A stretch of DNA of 64,000 nucleotides from Sipunculus nudus (Eukaryota; Annelida; Sipuncula; Golfingiida; Sipunculidae). The number at the start of each line of letters is the position of its first letter. Position 1 is the stretch's first letter. Positions 10,645 to 22,990 of the stretch are shown one piece after another. A program made the position numbers and the translations under genes. The DNA lies in assembly GCA_026874595.1 (NCBI GenBank), contig CM049315.1, forward strand, positions 63,611,389-63,675,388, read 5' to 3'. The notes beneath the pieces are model-generated. The model searched no databases. It saw only the letters and a program-made list of their open reading frames with translations, and was not told the origin of the DNA.

Positions 10645-13391
10645 CCGAAATCAGCTCGATTTTTTGCGTAATACAAAATCGTGTGTTGTGCAAAGATGAC
10701 CGATTTAAACTGCTTAAGAAGCGTTTTAGAAGCTTCATCAGGCCATTGAGAACCAGTTAGAAACGTCTTTTACGCCGAAATCAGCTCGTTTTTTTCGTAA
10801 TACAAGATCGTGATTTGTGCAGAAATGGCTGATTTAAACTGCGATAGAAGCGTTTTAATAGCTTCATTAGGCCATTTAGAAATTGGTAAAATCGTCGCTC
10901 TTGCTGAAATCAGATCGGTTTTTGCGTAATATAAGATCGTGTTTTGTGCAAAGATGACCGATTTAAACTGCTAAAGAAGCGTTTTAGAAGCTTCATCAGG
11001 CCACTAAGAACCAGTTAGAAACGTCTTTTACGCCGAAGTCAGCTCGTTTTTTTCGTAATACAAGATCGTGATTTGTGCAGAAACGGCTGATTTAAACTGC
11101 AATAGAAGCGTTTTAATAGCTTCATTAGGCCATTTAGAAATTGGTAAAAACGTCGCTCTTGCTGAAATCAGATCGATTTTCGCGTAATACAACATCGTGT
11201 TGTGCAAAATAGAAGATTAAAATTGCAAAAGAAGCAATTCAGAAGCTCCATTAGGCCATTTAGAACCTGGTACAAACATCGATCTCGCCGAAATCAGATA
11301 CGTTTTTGGCTATTTTCAGGAACGTGTGTTGTGCAAAAATTACAGATTTCAATTGCAAAAGAAGCAATTCAGAAGCTTCATTAGGCCGTTTAGAATCAGA
11401 TACAAACGTCTTTTACGACGAAATCAGCTCGGTTTTTTCGTAATACAAGATCGTGATTTGTGCAGAAACGGCTGATATAAACTGCGATAGAAGCGTTTAA
11501 ATAGCTTCATTAGGCCATTTAGAAATTGTTAAAAACGTCGCTTTTGCTGAAATCAGATCGGTTTGCGCGTAGTACAAGATCGTGTTGTGCAAAATAGAAG
11601 ATTAAAATTGCAAAAGAAGCAATTCAGAAGCTCCATTAGGCCATTTAGAACCTGGTACAAACATCGATCTCGTCTAAATCAGATGGGTTTTTTTGCCTAA
11701 TTCATGATCGTGTGTTGTGCAAAAATTGCAGATTTAAATTGCAAAAGAAGCAATTCAGAAGCTTCATTAGGCCGTTTAGAACCAGATACAAACATCTTTT
11801 ACGCCGAAATCAGCTCGGTTTTTGCGTAATACAAGATCGTGTTTTGTGCAAAGATGACCGATTTAAACTGCGAAAGAAGCGTTTTGAAAGCTTCATCAGG
11901 CCATTAAGAACCAGTTAGCAACGTCGTTTTTGCTGAAATCAGTTCGGTTTTTTTTGCGTAATTCAAAATCGTCTGTTGTGCAAAGATGACCGATTTAAAC
12001 TGCTAAGGAAGCGTTTTAGAAAGTTCATCAGGCCATCAAAAACCAGTTAGTAACGTCGTTTTTGCTGAAATCAGCTCGATTTTTTTGCGTAATACAAAAT
12101 CGTGTGTTGTGCAAAGATGACCGATTTAAACTGCTAAAGAAGCGTTTTAGAAGCTTCATCAGGCCATTAAGAACCAGTTAGAAACGTCTTTTACGCCGAA
12201 ATCAGCTCTTTTTTTCGTAATACATGATCGTGATTTGTGCAGAAACGGCTGATTTAAACTGCGATAGAAGCGTTTTAATAGCTTCATTAGGCCATTTAGA
12301 AATTGGTAAAAACGTCGCTCTTGCTGAAATCAGATCGGTTTTCGCGTAATACAACATCGTGTTGTGCAAAATAGAAGATTAAAATTGCAAAAGAAGCAAT
12401 TCAGAAGCTCCATTAGGCCATTTAGAACCGGATACAAACATCCATCTCGCCGAAATCAGCTAGGTTTTTGCCTAATTCAGGAACGTGTGTTGTGCAAAAA
12501 TTACAGATTTCAATTGCAAAAGAAGCAATTCAGAAGCTTCATTAGGCCGTTTAGAATCAGATACAAACGTCTTTTACGACGAAATCAGCTCGGTTTTTTC
12601 CTAATACAAGATCGTGATTTGTGCAGAAACGGCTAATATAAACTGCGATAGAAGCGTTTAAATAGCTTCATTAGGCAATTTAGAAATTGTTACAAACGTC
12701 GCTCTTGCTGAAATCAGATCGGTTTTCGCGTAGTACAAGATCGTGTCTTGTGCAATGATCACCGATTTAAACTGCGAAAGAAGCCTTTTAGAAGCTTCAT
12801 CAGGCCGTTAAGAACCAGTTAGAAACGTAGTTTTTGCTGAAATCAGCTCGATTTTTTTGCGTAATGCAAGATCGTGTTTGTGCAAATATTGCAGATTTAA
12901 ATTGTAAAAGAATCAATTCAGGAGCTTTATTAGACCATTTAGATCCAGATACCAACGTCTTTTTCGCCGAAATCAGCTCGTTTTTGCGTAATACAAGACC
13001 GTGTTTTGTGCAAAGATGACCGATTTAAACTGCCAAGGAAGCCTTTTAGAAGCTTCATCAGGCCATTAAGAACCAGTTAGCAACGTCGTTTTTGCTGAAA
13101 TCAGCTCGATTTTTTGCGTAATACAAAATCGTGTGTTGTGCAAAGATGACCGATTTAAACTGCTTAAGAAGCGTTTTAGAAGCTTCATCAGGCCATTGAG
13201 AACCAGTTAGAAACGTCTTTTACGCCGAAATCAGCTCGTTTTTTTCGTAATACAAGATCGTGATTTGTGCAGAAACGGCTGATTTAAACTGCGATAGAAG
13301 CGTTTTAATAGCTTCATTAGGCCATTTAGAAATTGGTAAAATCGTCGCTCTTGCTGAAATCAGATCGGTTTTTGCGTAATACAACATCGTG
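10645..13391 (+). repeat. Second copy of 92-2840 (10.55-kb period)
   Basis: Landmarks at 650, 1811 and 2281 recur at 11202, 12364 and 12834, an offset of 10,552-10,553 bp (about 82 monomers). The left joint, near 10640, lies just after a monomer of the m19 type. Where the first copy runs m19 then m1, this copy goes straight to the tail of m1 and into m2, so one monomer is missing at the joint. The right edge is where m4 and m5 are displaced. Confidence 0.82.
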
Positions 13392-14160
13392 TTGTGCAAA
13401 ATAGAAGATTAAAATTGCAAAAGAAGCAATTCAGAAGCTCCATTAGGCCATTTAGAACCGGGTACAAACATCGATCTCGCCGAAATCAGATAGGTTTTTG
13501 GCTATTTCAGGAACGTGTGTTGTGCAAAAATTACAGATTTCAATTGCAAAAGAAGCAAATCAGAAGCTTCATTAGGCCGTTTAGAATCAGATACAAACGT
13601 CTTTTACGACGAAATCAGCTCGGTTTTTTCGTAATACAAGATCGTGATTTGTGCAGAAACGGCTGATATAAACTGCGATAGAAGCGTTTAAATAGCTTCA
13701 TTAGGCCATTTAGAAATTGTTAAAAACGTCGCTTTTGCTGAAATCAGATCGGTTTTTGCGTAATACAAGATCGTGTTTTGTGCAAAGATGACCGATTTAA
13801 ACTGCTAAAGAAGCGTTTTAGAAGCTTCATCAGGCCACTAAGAACCAGTTAGAAACGTCTTTTACGCCGAAGTCAGCTCGTTTTTTTCGTAATACAAGAT
13901 CGTGATTTGTGCAGAAACGGCTGATTTAAACTGCAATAGAAGCGTTTTAATAGCTTCATTAGGCCATTTAGAAATTGGTAAAAACGTCGCTCTTGCTGAA
14001 ATCAGATCGGTTTTCGCGTAATACAACATCGTGTTGTGCAAAATAGAAGATTAAAATTGCAAAAGAAGCAATTCAGAAGCTCCATTAGGCCATTTAGAAC
14101 CTGGTACAAACATCGATCTCGTCTAAATCAGATGGGTTTTTTGCCTAATTCATGATCGTG
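13392..14160 (+). repeat. Reordered 19-mer segment: m6-m7-m8-m4-m5-m9
   Basis: Compared with 390-1158, the pair m4-m5 has moved behind m6-m8. The order here is m6 13392-13517, m7 13518-13646, m8 13647-13775, m4 13776-13904, m5 13905-14033, m9 14034-14160. The offset to the first copy is 10,295 bp within m6-m8 and 10,553 bp afterwards, so total length is conserved. The tail of m8 here reads GGTTTTTGCGTAATACAAG, the m3 tail, rather than the m8 tail GCGCGTAGTACAAG, so the joint lies inside a class B monomer. Confidence 0.85.
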
Positions 14161-16153
14161 TGTTGTGCAAAAATTGCAGATTTAAATTGCAAAAGAAGCA
14201 ATTCAGAAGCTTCATTAGGCCGTTTAGAACCAGATACAAACATCTTTTACGCCGAAATCAGCTCGGTTTTTGCGTAATACAAGATCGTGTTTTGTGCAAA
14301 GATGACCGATTTAAACTGCAAAAGAAGCGTTTAAGAAGCTTTATCAGGCCATTAAGAATCAGTTAGGAACGTCGTTTTTGCTGAAATCAGCTCGGTTTTT
14401 TTTTGCGTAATATAAGATCGTGTGTTGTGCAAAGATGATGATTTAAACTGCAAAAGAAGCGTTTGAGAAACTTCATTAGGCCATTTAGAACCAGTTACAA
14501 ATGTCGTTTTTTTGCCGAAATCAGATCGGTTTTTGCGTAATATAGGATCCTGTTTTGTGCAAAATGGCCAATTTAAACTGCGATAGAAGCGTTTTAATAG
14601 CTTCATTAGGCCATTTAGAAATTGGTAAAAACGTCGCTCTTGCGGAAATCAAATCGGTTTTCGCGTAATACAACATCGTGTTGTGCAAAATAGAAGATTA
14701 AAATTGCAAAAGAAGCAATTCAGAAGCTCCATTAGGCCATTTAGAACCGGGTACAAACATCGATCTCGCCGAAATCAGCTAGGTTTTTGCCTAATTCAGG
14801 AACGTGTGTTGTGCAAAAATTACAGATTTCAATTGCAAAAGAAGCAATTCAGAAGCTTCATTAGGCCGTTTAGAATCAGATGCAAACGTCTTTTACGACG
14901 AAATCAGCTCGGTTTTTTCGTAATACAAGATCGTGATTTGTGCAGAAACGGCTAATATAAACTGCGATAGAAGCGTTTAAATAGCTTCATTATGCCATTT
15001 AGAAATTGTTAAAAACGTCGCTTTTGCTGAAATCAGATCGGTTTTCGCTTAGTACAAGATCGTGTTGTGCAAAAGAGAAGATTAAAATTGCAAAAGAAGC
15101 AATTCAGAAGCTCCATTAGGCCATTTAGAACCGGGTACAAACATCGATCTCGCCGAAATCAGCTAGGTTTTTCCCTAATTCATGATCGTGTGTTGTGCAA
15201 AAATTGCAGATTTAAATTGCAAAAGAAGCAATTCAGAAACTTTATTAGGCCGTTTAGAATCAGATACAAACGTCTTTTACGCCGAAATCAGCTCGGTTTT
15301 TGCGTAATACAAGATCGTGTTTTGTGCAAAGATGACCGATTTAAACTGCGAAAGAAGCGTTTTTAAAGATTCATCAGGCCATTAAGAACCAGTTAGCAAC
15401 GTCGTTTTTGCTGAAATCAGTTCGGTTTTTTTTGCGTAATTCAAAATCGTCTGTTGTGCAAAGATGACCGATTTAAACTGCTAAAGAAGCGTTTTAGAAG
15501 CTTCATCAGGCAATTAAGAAGTTAGAAACGTCGTTTTTGCTAAAATCAGCTCGATTTTTTAGCGTAATATAAGATGGTGTTTGTCCAAAGATGACCGATT
15601 TAAACTGCAAAAGAAGCAATTCAGAAGCTCCATCAGGCCATTAAGAACCTGGTACAAACATCGATCTCGTCTAAATCAGATGGGTTTTTTGCCTAATTCA
15701 TGAATGTGTGTTGTGCAAAAATTGCAGATTTAAATTGCAAAAGAAGCATTTCAGAAGCTTCATTAGGCCGTTTAGAACCAGATACAAACATCTTTTACGC
15801 CGAAATCAGCTCGGTTTTTGCGTAATACAAGATCCTGTTTGTGCAAAGATGACCGATTTAAACTGCAAAAGAAGCGTTTAAGAAGCTTTTTCAGGCCATT
15901 AAGAATCAGTTAGGAACGTCGTTTTTGCTGAAATCAGCTCGGTTTTTTTTTGCGTAATATAAGATCGTGTGTTGTGCAAAGATGATGATTTAAACTGCAA
16001 AAGAAGCGTTTGAGAAACTTCATTAGGCCATTTAGAACCAGTTACAAATGTCGTTTTTTTGCCGAAATCAGCTCGGTTTTTCCGTAATATAGGATCCTGT
16101 TTTGTGCAAAATGGCCGATTTAAACTGCGATAGAAGCGTTTAAATAGCTTCAT
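14161..16153 (+). repeat. Second copy of 3608-5600 (12-mer region)
   Basis: Landmarks 3607, 3799, 4130, 4514 and 5346 recur at 14160, 14352, 14683, 15067 and 15899, all at 10,553 bp. GGATCC recurs at 14545-14550 and 16092-16097. At 16153 this copy skips three monomers (384 bp) present at about 5595-5980 in the first copy, because the next shared landmark, 6061, recurs at 16230 (offset 10,169). Confidence 0.85.
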
Positions 16154-17257
16154 TATGCCATTTAGAAATTGTTAAAAACGTCGCTTTTGCTGAAATCAGA
16201 TCGGTTTTCGCTTAGTACAAGATCGTGTTGTGCAAAAGAGAAGATTAAAATTGCAAAAGAAGCAATTCAGAAGCTCCATTAGGCCATTTAGAACCGGGTA
16301 CAAACATCGATCTCGCCGAAATCAGCTAGGTTTTTCCCTAATTCATAATCGTGTGTTGTGCAAAAATTGCAGATTTAAATTGCAAAAGAAGCAATTCAGA
16401 AACTTTATTAGGCCGTTTAGAATCAGATACAAACGTCTTTTACGCCGAAATCAGCTCGGTTTTTGCGTAATACAAGATCGTGTTTTGTGCAAAGATGACC
16501 GATTTAAACTGCGAAAGAAGCGTTTTAAAAGCTTCATCAGGGCATTAAGAACCAGTTAGCAACGTCGTTTTTGCTGAAATCAGTTCGGTTTTTTTTGCGT
16601 AATTCAAAATCGTCTGTTGTGCAAAGATGACCTATTTAAACTGCTAAGGAAGCGTTTTAGAAGCTTCATCAGGCCATCAAAAACCAGTTAGTAACGTCGT
16701 TTTTGCTGAAATCAGCTCGATTATTTTGCGTAATACAAAATCGTGTGTTGTGCAAAGATGACCGATTTAAACTGCTAAAGAAGCGTTTTAGAAGCTTCAT
16801 CAGGCCATTAAGAACCAGTTAGAAACGTCTTTTACGCCGAAATCAGCTCTTTTTTTCGTAATACATGATCGTGATTTGTGCAGAAACGGCTGATTTAAAC
16901 TGCGATAGAAGCGTTTTAATAGCTTCATTAGGCCATTTAGAAATTGGTAAAAACGTCGCTCTTGCTGAAATCAGATCGGTTTTCGCGTAATACAACATCG
17001 TGTTGTGCAAAATAGAAGATTAAAATTGCAAAAGAAGCAATTCAGAAGCTCCATTAGGCCATTTAGAACCGGGTACAAACATCGATCTCGCCGAAATCAG
17101 CTAGGTTTTTGCCTAATTCATGATCGTGTGTTGTGCAAAAATTGCAGATTTAAATTGCAAAAGAAGCAATTCAGAAGCTTCATTAGGCCGTTTAGAACCA
17201 GATACAAACATCTTTTACGCCGAAATCAGCTCGGTTTTTGCGTAATACAAAATCGTG
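16154..17257 (+). repeat. Second copy of about 5985-7088
   Basis: The landmarks at 6061 and 6836 recur at 16230 and 17005, an offset of 10,169 bp. The segment leads into the second SalI module without a visible break. A variant TTATTTTGCG at about 16723 is shared with 23925 and is absent at 6550, which links this copy to the 23.4-24.0 kb segment. Confidence 0.8.
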
Positions 17258-18143
17258 TGTTGTGCAAAGATGACCGATTTAAACTGGGAAAGAAGCGATT
17301 CAATAGCTTTATTAGTCGACTTAAAACCCGTTACAACCGTCGTTTTCGGTGAAATAAGCTCGGTTTTTGCGTAGTACAAGATCGTGTGTTGGGCAAATAT
17401 CACCGATTTAAACTGCGAGAGAAGAGATTCAATAGCTTCATAAGGCGACTTATAACCCGTTACAACCGTCGTTTTCGCCGAAATAAGCTCGGTTTTTGCG
17501 TAGTACAAGATCGTGTGTTGGGCAAATATCACCGATTAAAACTGCTAAATAAGCATTTTAGAAACTTCATCAGGCCATTAAGAACCAGTTAGAAACGGCG
17601 TTTTTGCTGAAATCAGCTCGATTTTTTTAGCGTAATATAAGATCGTGTTTGTGCAAAAATGACCGATTTAAACTGCAGAAGAAGAGTTTAAGAAGCTTCA
17701 ATAGGCCACTTCAAACCAGTTACAAAGATCTTTTTTGCCGAAATCGACTCGGATTTTGCGTTATAATAGATCATGATTTGTGCAGAAATGGCCAGATTAA
17801 ACTGCGAAAGAAGCGTTTCAGAAACTTCATTAGGCGACTTAAAACCCGTTACAAAAGTCGTTTTCGCCGCAGTCAGCTCGGTTTTCGAGTACTACAAGAT
17901 CGTGAGTTGTGCAAAAATGGCCGTTTAAATTGCAAATGAAGCGTTTTAATAGCTTCATCAGGCCATTTAAAACAAGTTACAAACGTCGTTTTTGCCGAAA
18001 TCAGCAAGGTTTTCGCTTAATACAAGATCGCAGATTTAAATTGCAAAAGAATCAATTCAGGAGCTTTATTAGGCCATTTAGAACCAGATACCAACGTCTT
18101 TTTCGCCGAAATCAGATCGGTTTTTGCGTAATACAAGACCGTG
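17258..18143 (+). repeat. SalI-site module, copy 2
   Basis: GTCGAC at 17315-17320 and the truncated-monomer joint GATCGCAG at 18026-18033. The copy includes the ACTGCGAGAGAAGAG monomer at about 17395-17523 that copy 1 lacks, so the offset to copy 1 changes from 10,169 to 10,298 bp across it. Confidence 0.85.
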
Positions 18144-18529
18144 TTTTGTGCAAAGATGACCGATTTCAACTGCCAAGGAAGCCTTTTAGAAGCTTCATCA
18201 GGCCATTAAGAACAAGTTAGCAACGTCGTTTTTGCTGAAATCAGCTCGATTTTTTGCGTAACACAAAATCGTGTGTTGTGCAAAGATGACCGATTTAAAC
18301 TGCTAAAGAAGCGTTTTAGAAGCTTCATCAGGCCATTAAGAACCAGTTACAAACGTCTTTTACGCCGAAATCAGCTCGTTTTTTTCGTAATACAAGATCG
18401 TGATTTGTGCAGAAACGGCTGATTTAAACTGCGATAGAAGCGTTTTAATAGCTTCATTAGGCCATTTAGAAATTGGTAAAAACGTCGCTCTTGCAGAAAT
18501 CAGATCGGTTTTCGCGTAGTACAAGATCG

Positions 18530-19620
18530 TGTCTTGTGCAATGATCACCGATTTAAACTGCGAAAGAAGCCTTTTAGAAGCTTCATCAGGCCATTAAGAA
18601 CCAGTTAGAAACGTCGTTTTTGCTGAAATCAGCTCGATTTTTTTGCGTAATGCAAGATCGTGTTTGTGCAAATATTGCAGATTTAAATTGTAAAAGAATC
18701 AATTCAGGAGCTTTATTAGACCATTTAGATCCAGATACCAACGTCTTTTTCGCCGAAATCAGCTCGTTTTTGCGTAATACAAGACCGTGTTTTGTGCAAA
18801 GATGACCGATTTAAACTGCCAAGGAAGCCTTTTAGAAGCTTCATCAGGCCATTAAGAACCAGTTAGCAACGTCGTTTTTGCTGAAATCAGCTCGATTTTT
18901 TGCGTAATACAAAATCGTGTGTTGTGCAAAGATGACCGATTTAAACTGCTTAAGAAGCGTTTTAGAAGCTTCATCAGGCCACTAAGAACCAGTTAGAAAC
19001 GTCTTTTACGCCGAAATCAGCCCGTTTTTTTCGTAATACAAGATCGTGATTTGTGCAGAAACGGCTGATTTAAACTGCAATAGAAGCGTTTTAATAGCTT
19101 CATTAGGCCATTTAGAAATTGTTAAAAACGTCGCTTTTGCTGAAATCCGATCGGTTTTGCGTAGTACAAGATCTTGTTGTGCAAAATAGAAGATTAAAAT
19201 TGCAAAAGAAGCAATTCAGAAGCTCCATTAGGCCATTTAGAACCGGGTACAAACATCGATCTCGCCGAAATCAGCTAGGTTTTTGACTAATTCATGATCG
19301 TGTGTTGTGCAAAAATTGCAGATTTAAATTGCAAAAGAAGCAATTCAGAAGCTTCATTAGGCCGTTTAGAACCAGATACAAACATCTTTTACGCCGAAAT
19401 CAGCTCGGTTTTTGCGTAATACAAAATCGTGTTTTGTGCAAAGATGACCGATTTAAACAGCAAAAGAAGCGTTTAAGAAGCTTTATCAGGCCATTAAGAA
19501 TCAGTTAGGAACGTCGTTTTTGCTGAAATCAGCTCGGTTTTTTTTTTTGCGTAATATAGGATCGTGTGTTGTGCAAAGATGATCGATTTAAACTGCAAAA
19601 GAAGCCTTTTAGAAGCTTCA
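18530..19620 (+). repeat. HOR segment shared with 31320-32412
   Basis: Landmarks 18620, 19302 and 19621 recur at 31413, 32095 and 32413, an offset of 12,792-12,793 bp. The start corresponds to m18-m19-m1-m2 of the 19-mer. Both copies share GAAATCCGATCGG (19145 and 31938), a variant not seen in the 19-mer copies I compared. Confidence 0.78.
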
Positions 19621-19825
19621 TCAGGCCATTAAGAACCAGTTAGAAACGTCGTTTTTGCTGAAATCAGCTCGATTTTTTTGCGTAATGCAAGATCGTGTTT
19701 CTGCAAATATTGCAGATTTAAATTGCAAAAGAATCAATTCAGGAGCTTTATTAGGCCATTTAGAAATTGGTAAAATCGTCGCTCTTGCTGAAATCAGATC
19801 GGTTTTTGCGTAATACAACATCGTG

Positions 19826-22800
19826 TTGTGCAAAATAGAAGATTAAAATTGCAAAAGAAGCAATTCAGAAGCTCCATTAGGCCATTTAGAACCGGGTACA
19901 AACATCGATCTCGCCGAAATCAGATAGGTTTTTGGCTATTTCAGGAACGTGTGTTGTGCAAAAATTACAGATTTCAATTGCAAAAGAAGCAAATCAGAAG
20001 CTTCATTAGGCCGTTTAGAATCAGATACAAACGTCTTTTACGACGAAATCAGCTCGGTTTTTTCGTAATACAAGATCGTGATTTGTGCAGAAACGGCTGA
20101 TATAAACTGCGATAGAAGCGTTTAAATAGCTTCATTAGGCCATTTAGAAATTGTTAAAAACGTCGCTTTTGCTGAAATCAGATCGGTTTTTGCGTAATAC
20201 AAGATCGTGTTTTGTGCAAAGATGACCGATTTAAACTGCTAAAGAAGCGTTTTAGAAGCTTCATCAGGCCACTAAGAACCAGTTAGAAACGTCTTTTACG
20301 CCGAAGTCAGTTCGTTTTTTTCGTAATACAAGATCGTGATTTGTGCAGAAACGGCTGATTTAAACTGCAATAGAAGCGTTTTAATAGCTTCATTAGGCCA
20401 TTTAGAAATTGGTAAAAACGTCGCTCTTGCTGAAATCAGATCGGTTTTCGCGTAATACAACATCGTGTTGTGCAAAATAGAAGATTAAAATTGCAAAAGA
20501 AGCAATTCAGAAGCTCCATTAGGCCATTTAGAACCTGGTACAAACATCGATCTCGTCTAAATCAGATGGGTTTTTTGCCTAATTCATGATCGTGTGTTGT
20601 ACAAAAATTGCAGATTTAAATTGCAAAAGAAGCAATTCAGAAGCTTCATTAGGCCGTTTAGAACCAGATACAAACATCTTTTACGCCGAAATCAGCTCGG
20701 TTTTTGCGTAATACAAGATCGTGTTTTGTGCAAAGATGACCGATTTAAACTGCAAAAGAAGCGTTTAAGAAGCTTTATCAGGCCATTAAGAATCAGTTAG
20801 GAACGTCGTTTTTGCTGAAATCAGCTCGGTTTTTTTTTGCGTAATATAAGATCGTGTGTTGTGCAAAGATGATGATTTAAACTGCAAAAGAAGCGTTTGA
20901 GAAACTTCATTAGGCCATTTAGAACCAGTTACAAATGTCGTTTTTTTGCCGAAATCAGATCGGTTTTTGCGTAATATAGGATCCTGTTTTGTGCAAAATG
21001 GCCAATTTAAACTGCGATAGAAGCGTTTTAATAGCTTCATTAGGCCATTTAGAAATTGGTAAAAACGTCGCTCTTGCGGAAATCAAATCGGTTTTCGCGT
21101 AATACAACATCGTGTTGTGCAAAATAGAAGATTAAAATTGCAAAAGAAGCAATTCAGGAGCTCCATTAGGCCATTTAGAACCGGGTACAAACATCGATCT
21201 CGCCGAAATCAGCTAGGTTTTTGGCTAATTCCGGAACGTGTGTTGTGCAAAAATTACAGATTTCAATTGCAAAAGAAGCAATTCAGAAGCTTCATTAGGC
21301 CGTTTAGAATCAGATGCAAACGTCTTTTACGACGAAATCAGCTCGGTTTTTTCGTAATACAAGATCGTGATTTGTGCAGAAACGGCTAATATAAACTGCG
21401 ATAGAAGCGTTTAAATAGCTTCATTATGCCATTTAGAAATTGTTAAAAACGTCGCTTTTGCTGAAATCAGATCGGTTTTCGCTTAGTACAAGATCGTGTT
21501 GTGCAAAAGAGAAGATTAAAATTGCAAAAGAAGCAATTCAGAAGCTCCATTAGGCCATTTAGAACCGGGTACAAACATCGATCTCGCCGAAATCAGCTAG
21601 GTTTTTGGCTAATTCCGGAACGTGTGTTGTGCAAAAATTACAGATTTCAATTGCAAAAGAAGCAATTCAGAAGCTTCATTAGGCCGTTTAGAATCAGATG
21701 CAAACGTCTTTTACGACGAAATCAGCTCGGTTTTTTCGTAATACAAGATCGTGATTTGTGCAGAAACGGCTAATATAAACTGCGATTGAAGCGTTTAAAT
21801 AGCTTCATTATGCCATTTAGAAATTGTTAAAAACGTCGCTTTTGCTGAAATCAGATCGGTTCTCGCTTAGTACAAGATCGTGTTGTGCAAAAGAGAAGAT
21901 TAAAATTGCAAAAGAAGCAATTCAGAAGCTCCATTAGGCCATTTAGAACCGGGTACAAACATCGATCTCGCCGAAATCAGCTAGGTTTTTCCCTAATTCA
22001 TGATCGTGTGTTGTGCAAAAATTGCAGATTTAAATTGCAAAAGAAGCAATTCAGAAACTTTATTAGGCCATTTAGAATCAGATACAAACGTCTTTTACGC
22101 CGAAATCAGCTCGGTTTTTGCGTAATACAAGATCGTGTTTTGTGCAAAGATGACCGATTTAAACTGCGAAAGAAGCGTTTTTAAAGCTTCATCAGGCCAT
22201 TAAGAACCAGTTAGCAACGTCGTTTTTGCTGAAATCAGTTCGGTTTTTTTTGCGTAATTCAAAATCGTCTGTTGTGCAAAGATGACCGATTTAAACTGCT
22301 AAAGAAGCGTTTTAGAAGCTTCATCAGGCAATTAAGAAGTTAGAAACGTCGTTTTTGCTAAAATCAGCTCGATTTTTTAGCGTAATATAAGATGGTGTTT
22401 GTCCAAAGATGACCGATTTAAACTGCAAAAGAAGCAATTCAGAAGCTCCATCAGGCCATTAAGAACCTGGTACAAACATCGATCTCGTCTAAATCAGATG
22501 GGTTTTTTGCCTAATTCATGAATGTGTGTTGTGCAAAAATTGCAGATTTAAATTGCAAAAGAAGCATTTCAGAAGCTTCATTAGGCCGTTTAGAACCAGA
22601 TACAAACATCTTTTACGCCGAAATCAGCTCGGTTTTTGCGTAATACAAGATCCTGTTTGTGCAAAGATGACCGATTTAAACTGCAAAAGAAGCGTTTAAG
22701 AAGCTTTTTCAGGCCATTAAGAATCAGTTAGGAACGTCGTTTTTGCTGAAATCAGCTCGGTTTTTTTTTTTGCGTAATATAAGATCGTGTGTTGTGCAAA

Positions 22801-22990
22801 GATGATGATTTAAACTGCAAAAGAAGCGTTTGAGAAACTTCATTAGGCCATTTAGAACCAGTTACAAATGTCGTTTTTTTGCCGAAATCAGCTCGGTTTT
22901 TCCGTAATATAGGATCCTGTTTTGTGCAAAATGGCCGATTTAAACTGCGATAGAAGCGTTTTAATAGCTTCATTAGGCCATTTAGAAATT
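19826..22990 (+). repeat. Copy of 13392-16160 with the reordered segment and a trimer amplification
   Basis: Landmarks 13394, 14160, 14352 and 14683 recur at 19828, 20594, 20786 and 21117, an offset of 6,434 bp, and the m6-m7-m8-m4-m5-m9 order is preserved. After 21117 an extra 384-bp trimer is present. The variant AATTCCGGAACG links the copies at 21230 and 21610 to the one at 4240 and not to the one at 14790. GGATCC is at 20979-20984 and 22912-22917. Confidence 0.82.
21115..21882 (+). repeat. Tandem duplication of a 384-bp trimer (C-D-B)
   Basis: Two consecutive units of class C, class D and class B monomers (126+129+129 bp) start at about 21115 and 21499, and a related third unit starts at about 21883. 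Both full units carry the rare AATTCCGGAACG and AATCAGATGCAAACG variants, so one is a recent copy of the other. Elsewhere the trimer is present once before a differing second unit, for example at 4128 and 4512. Confidence 0.85.
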
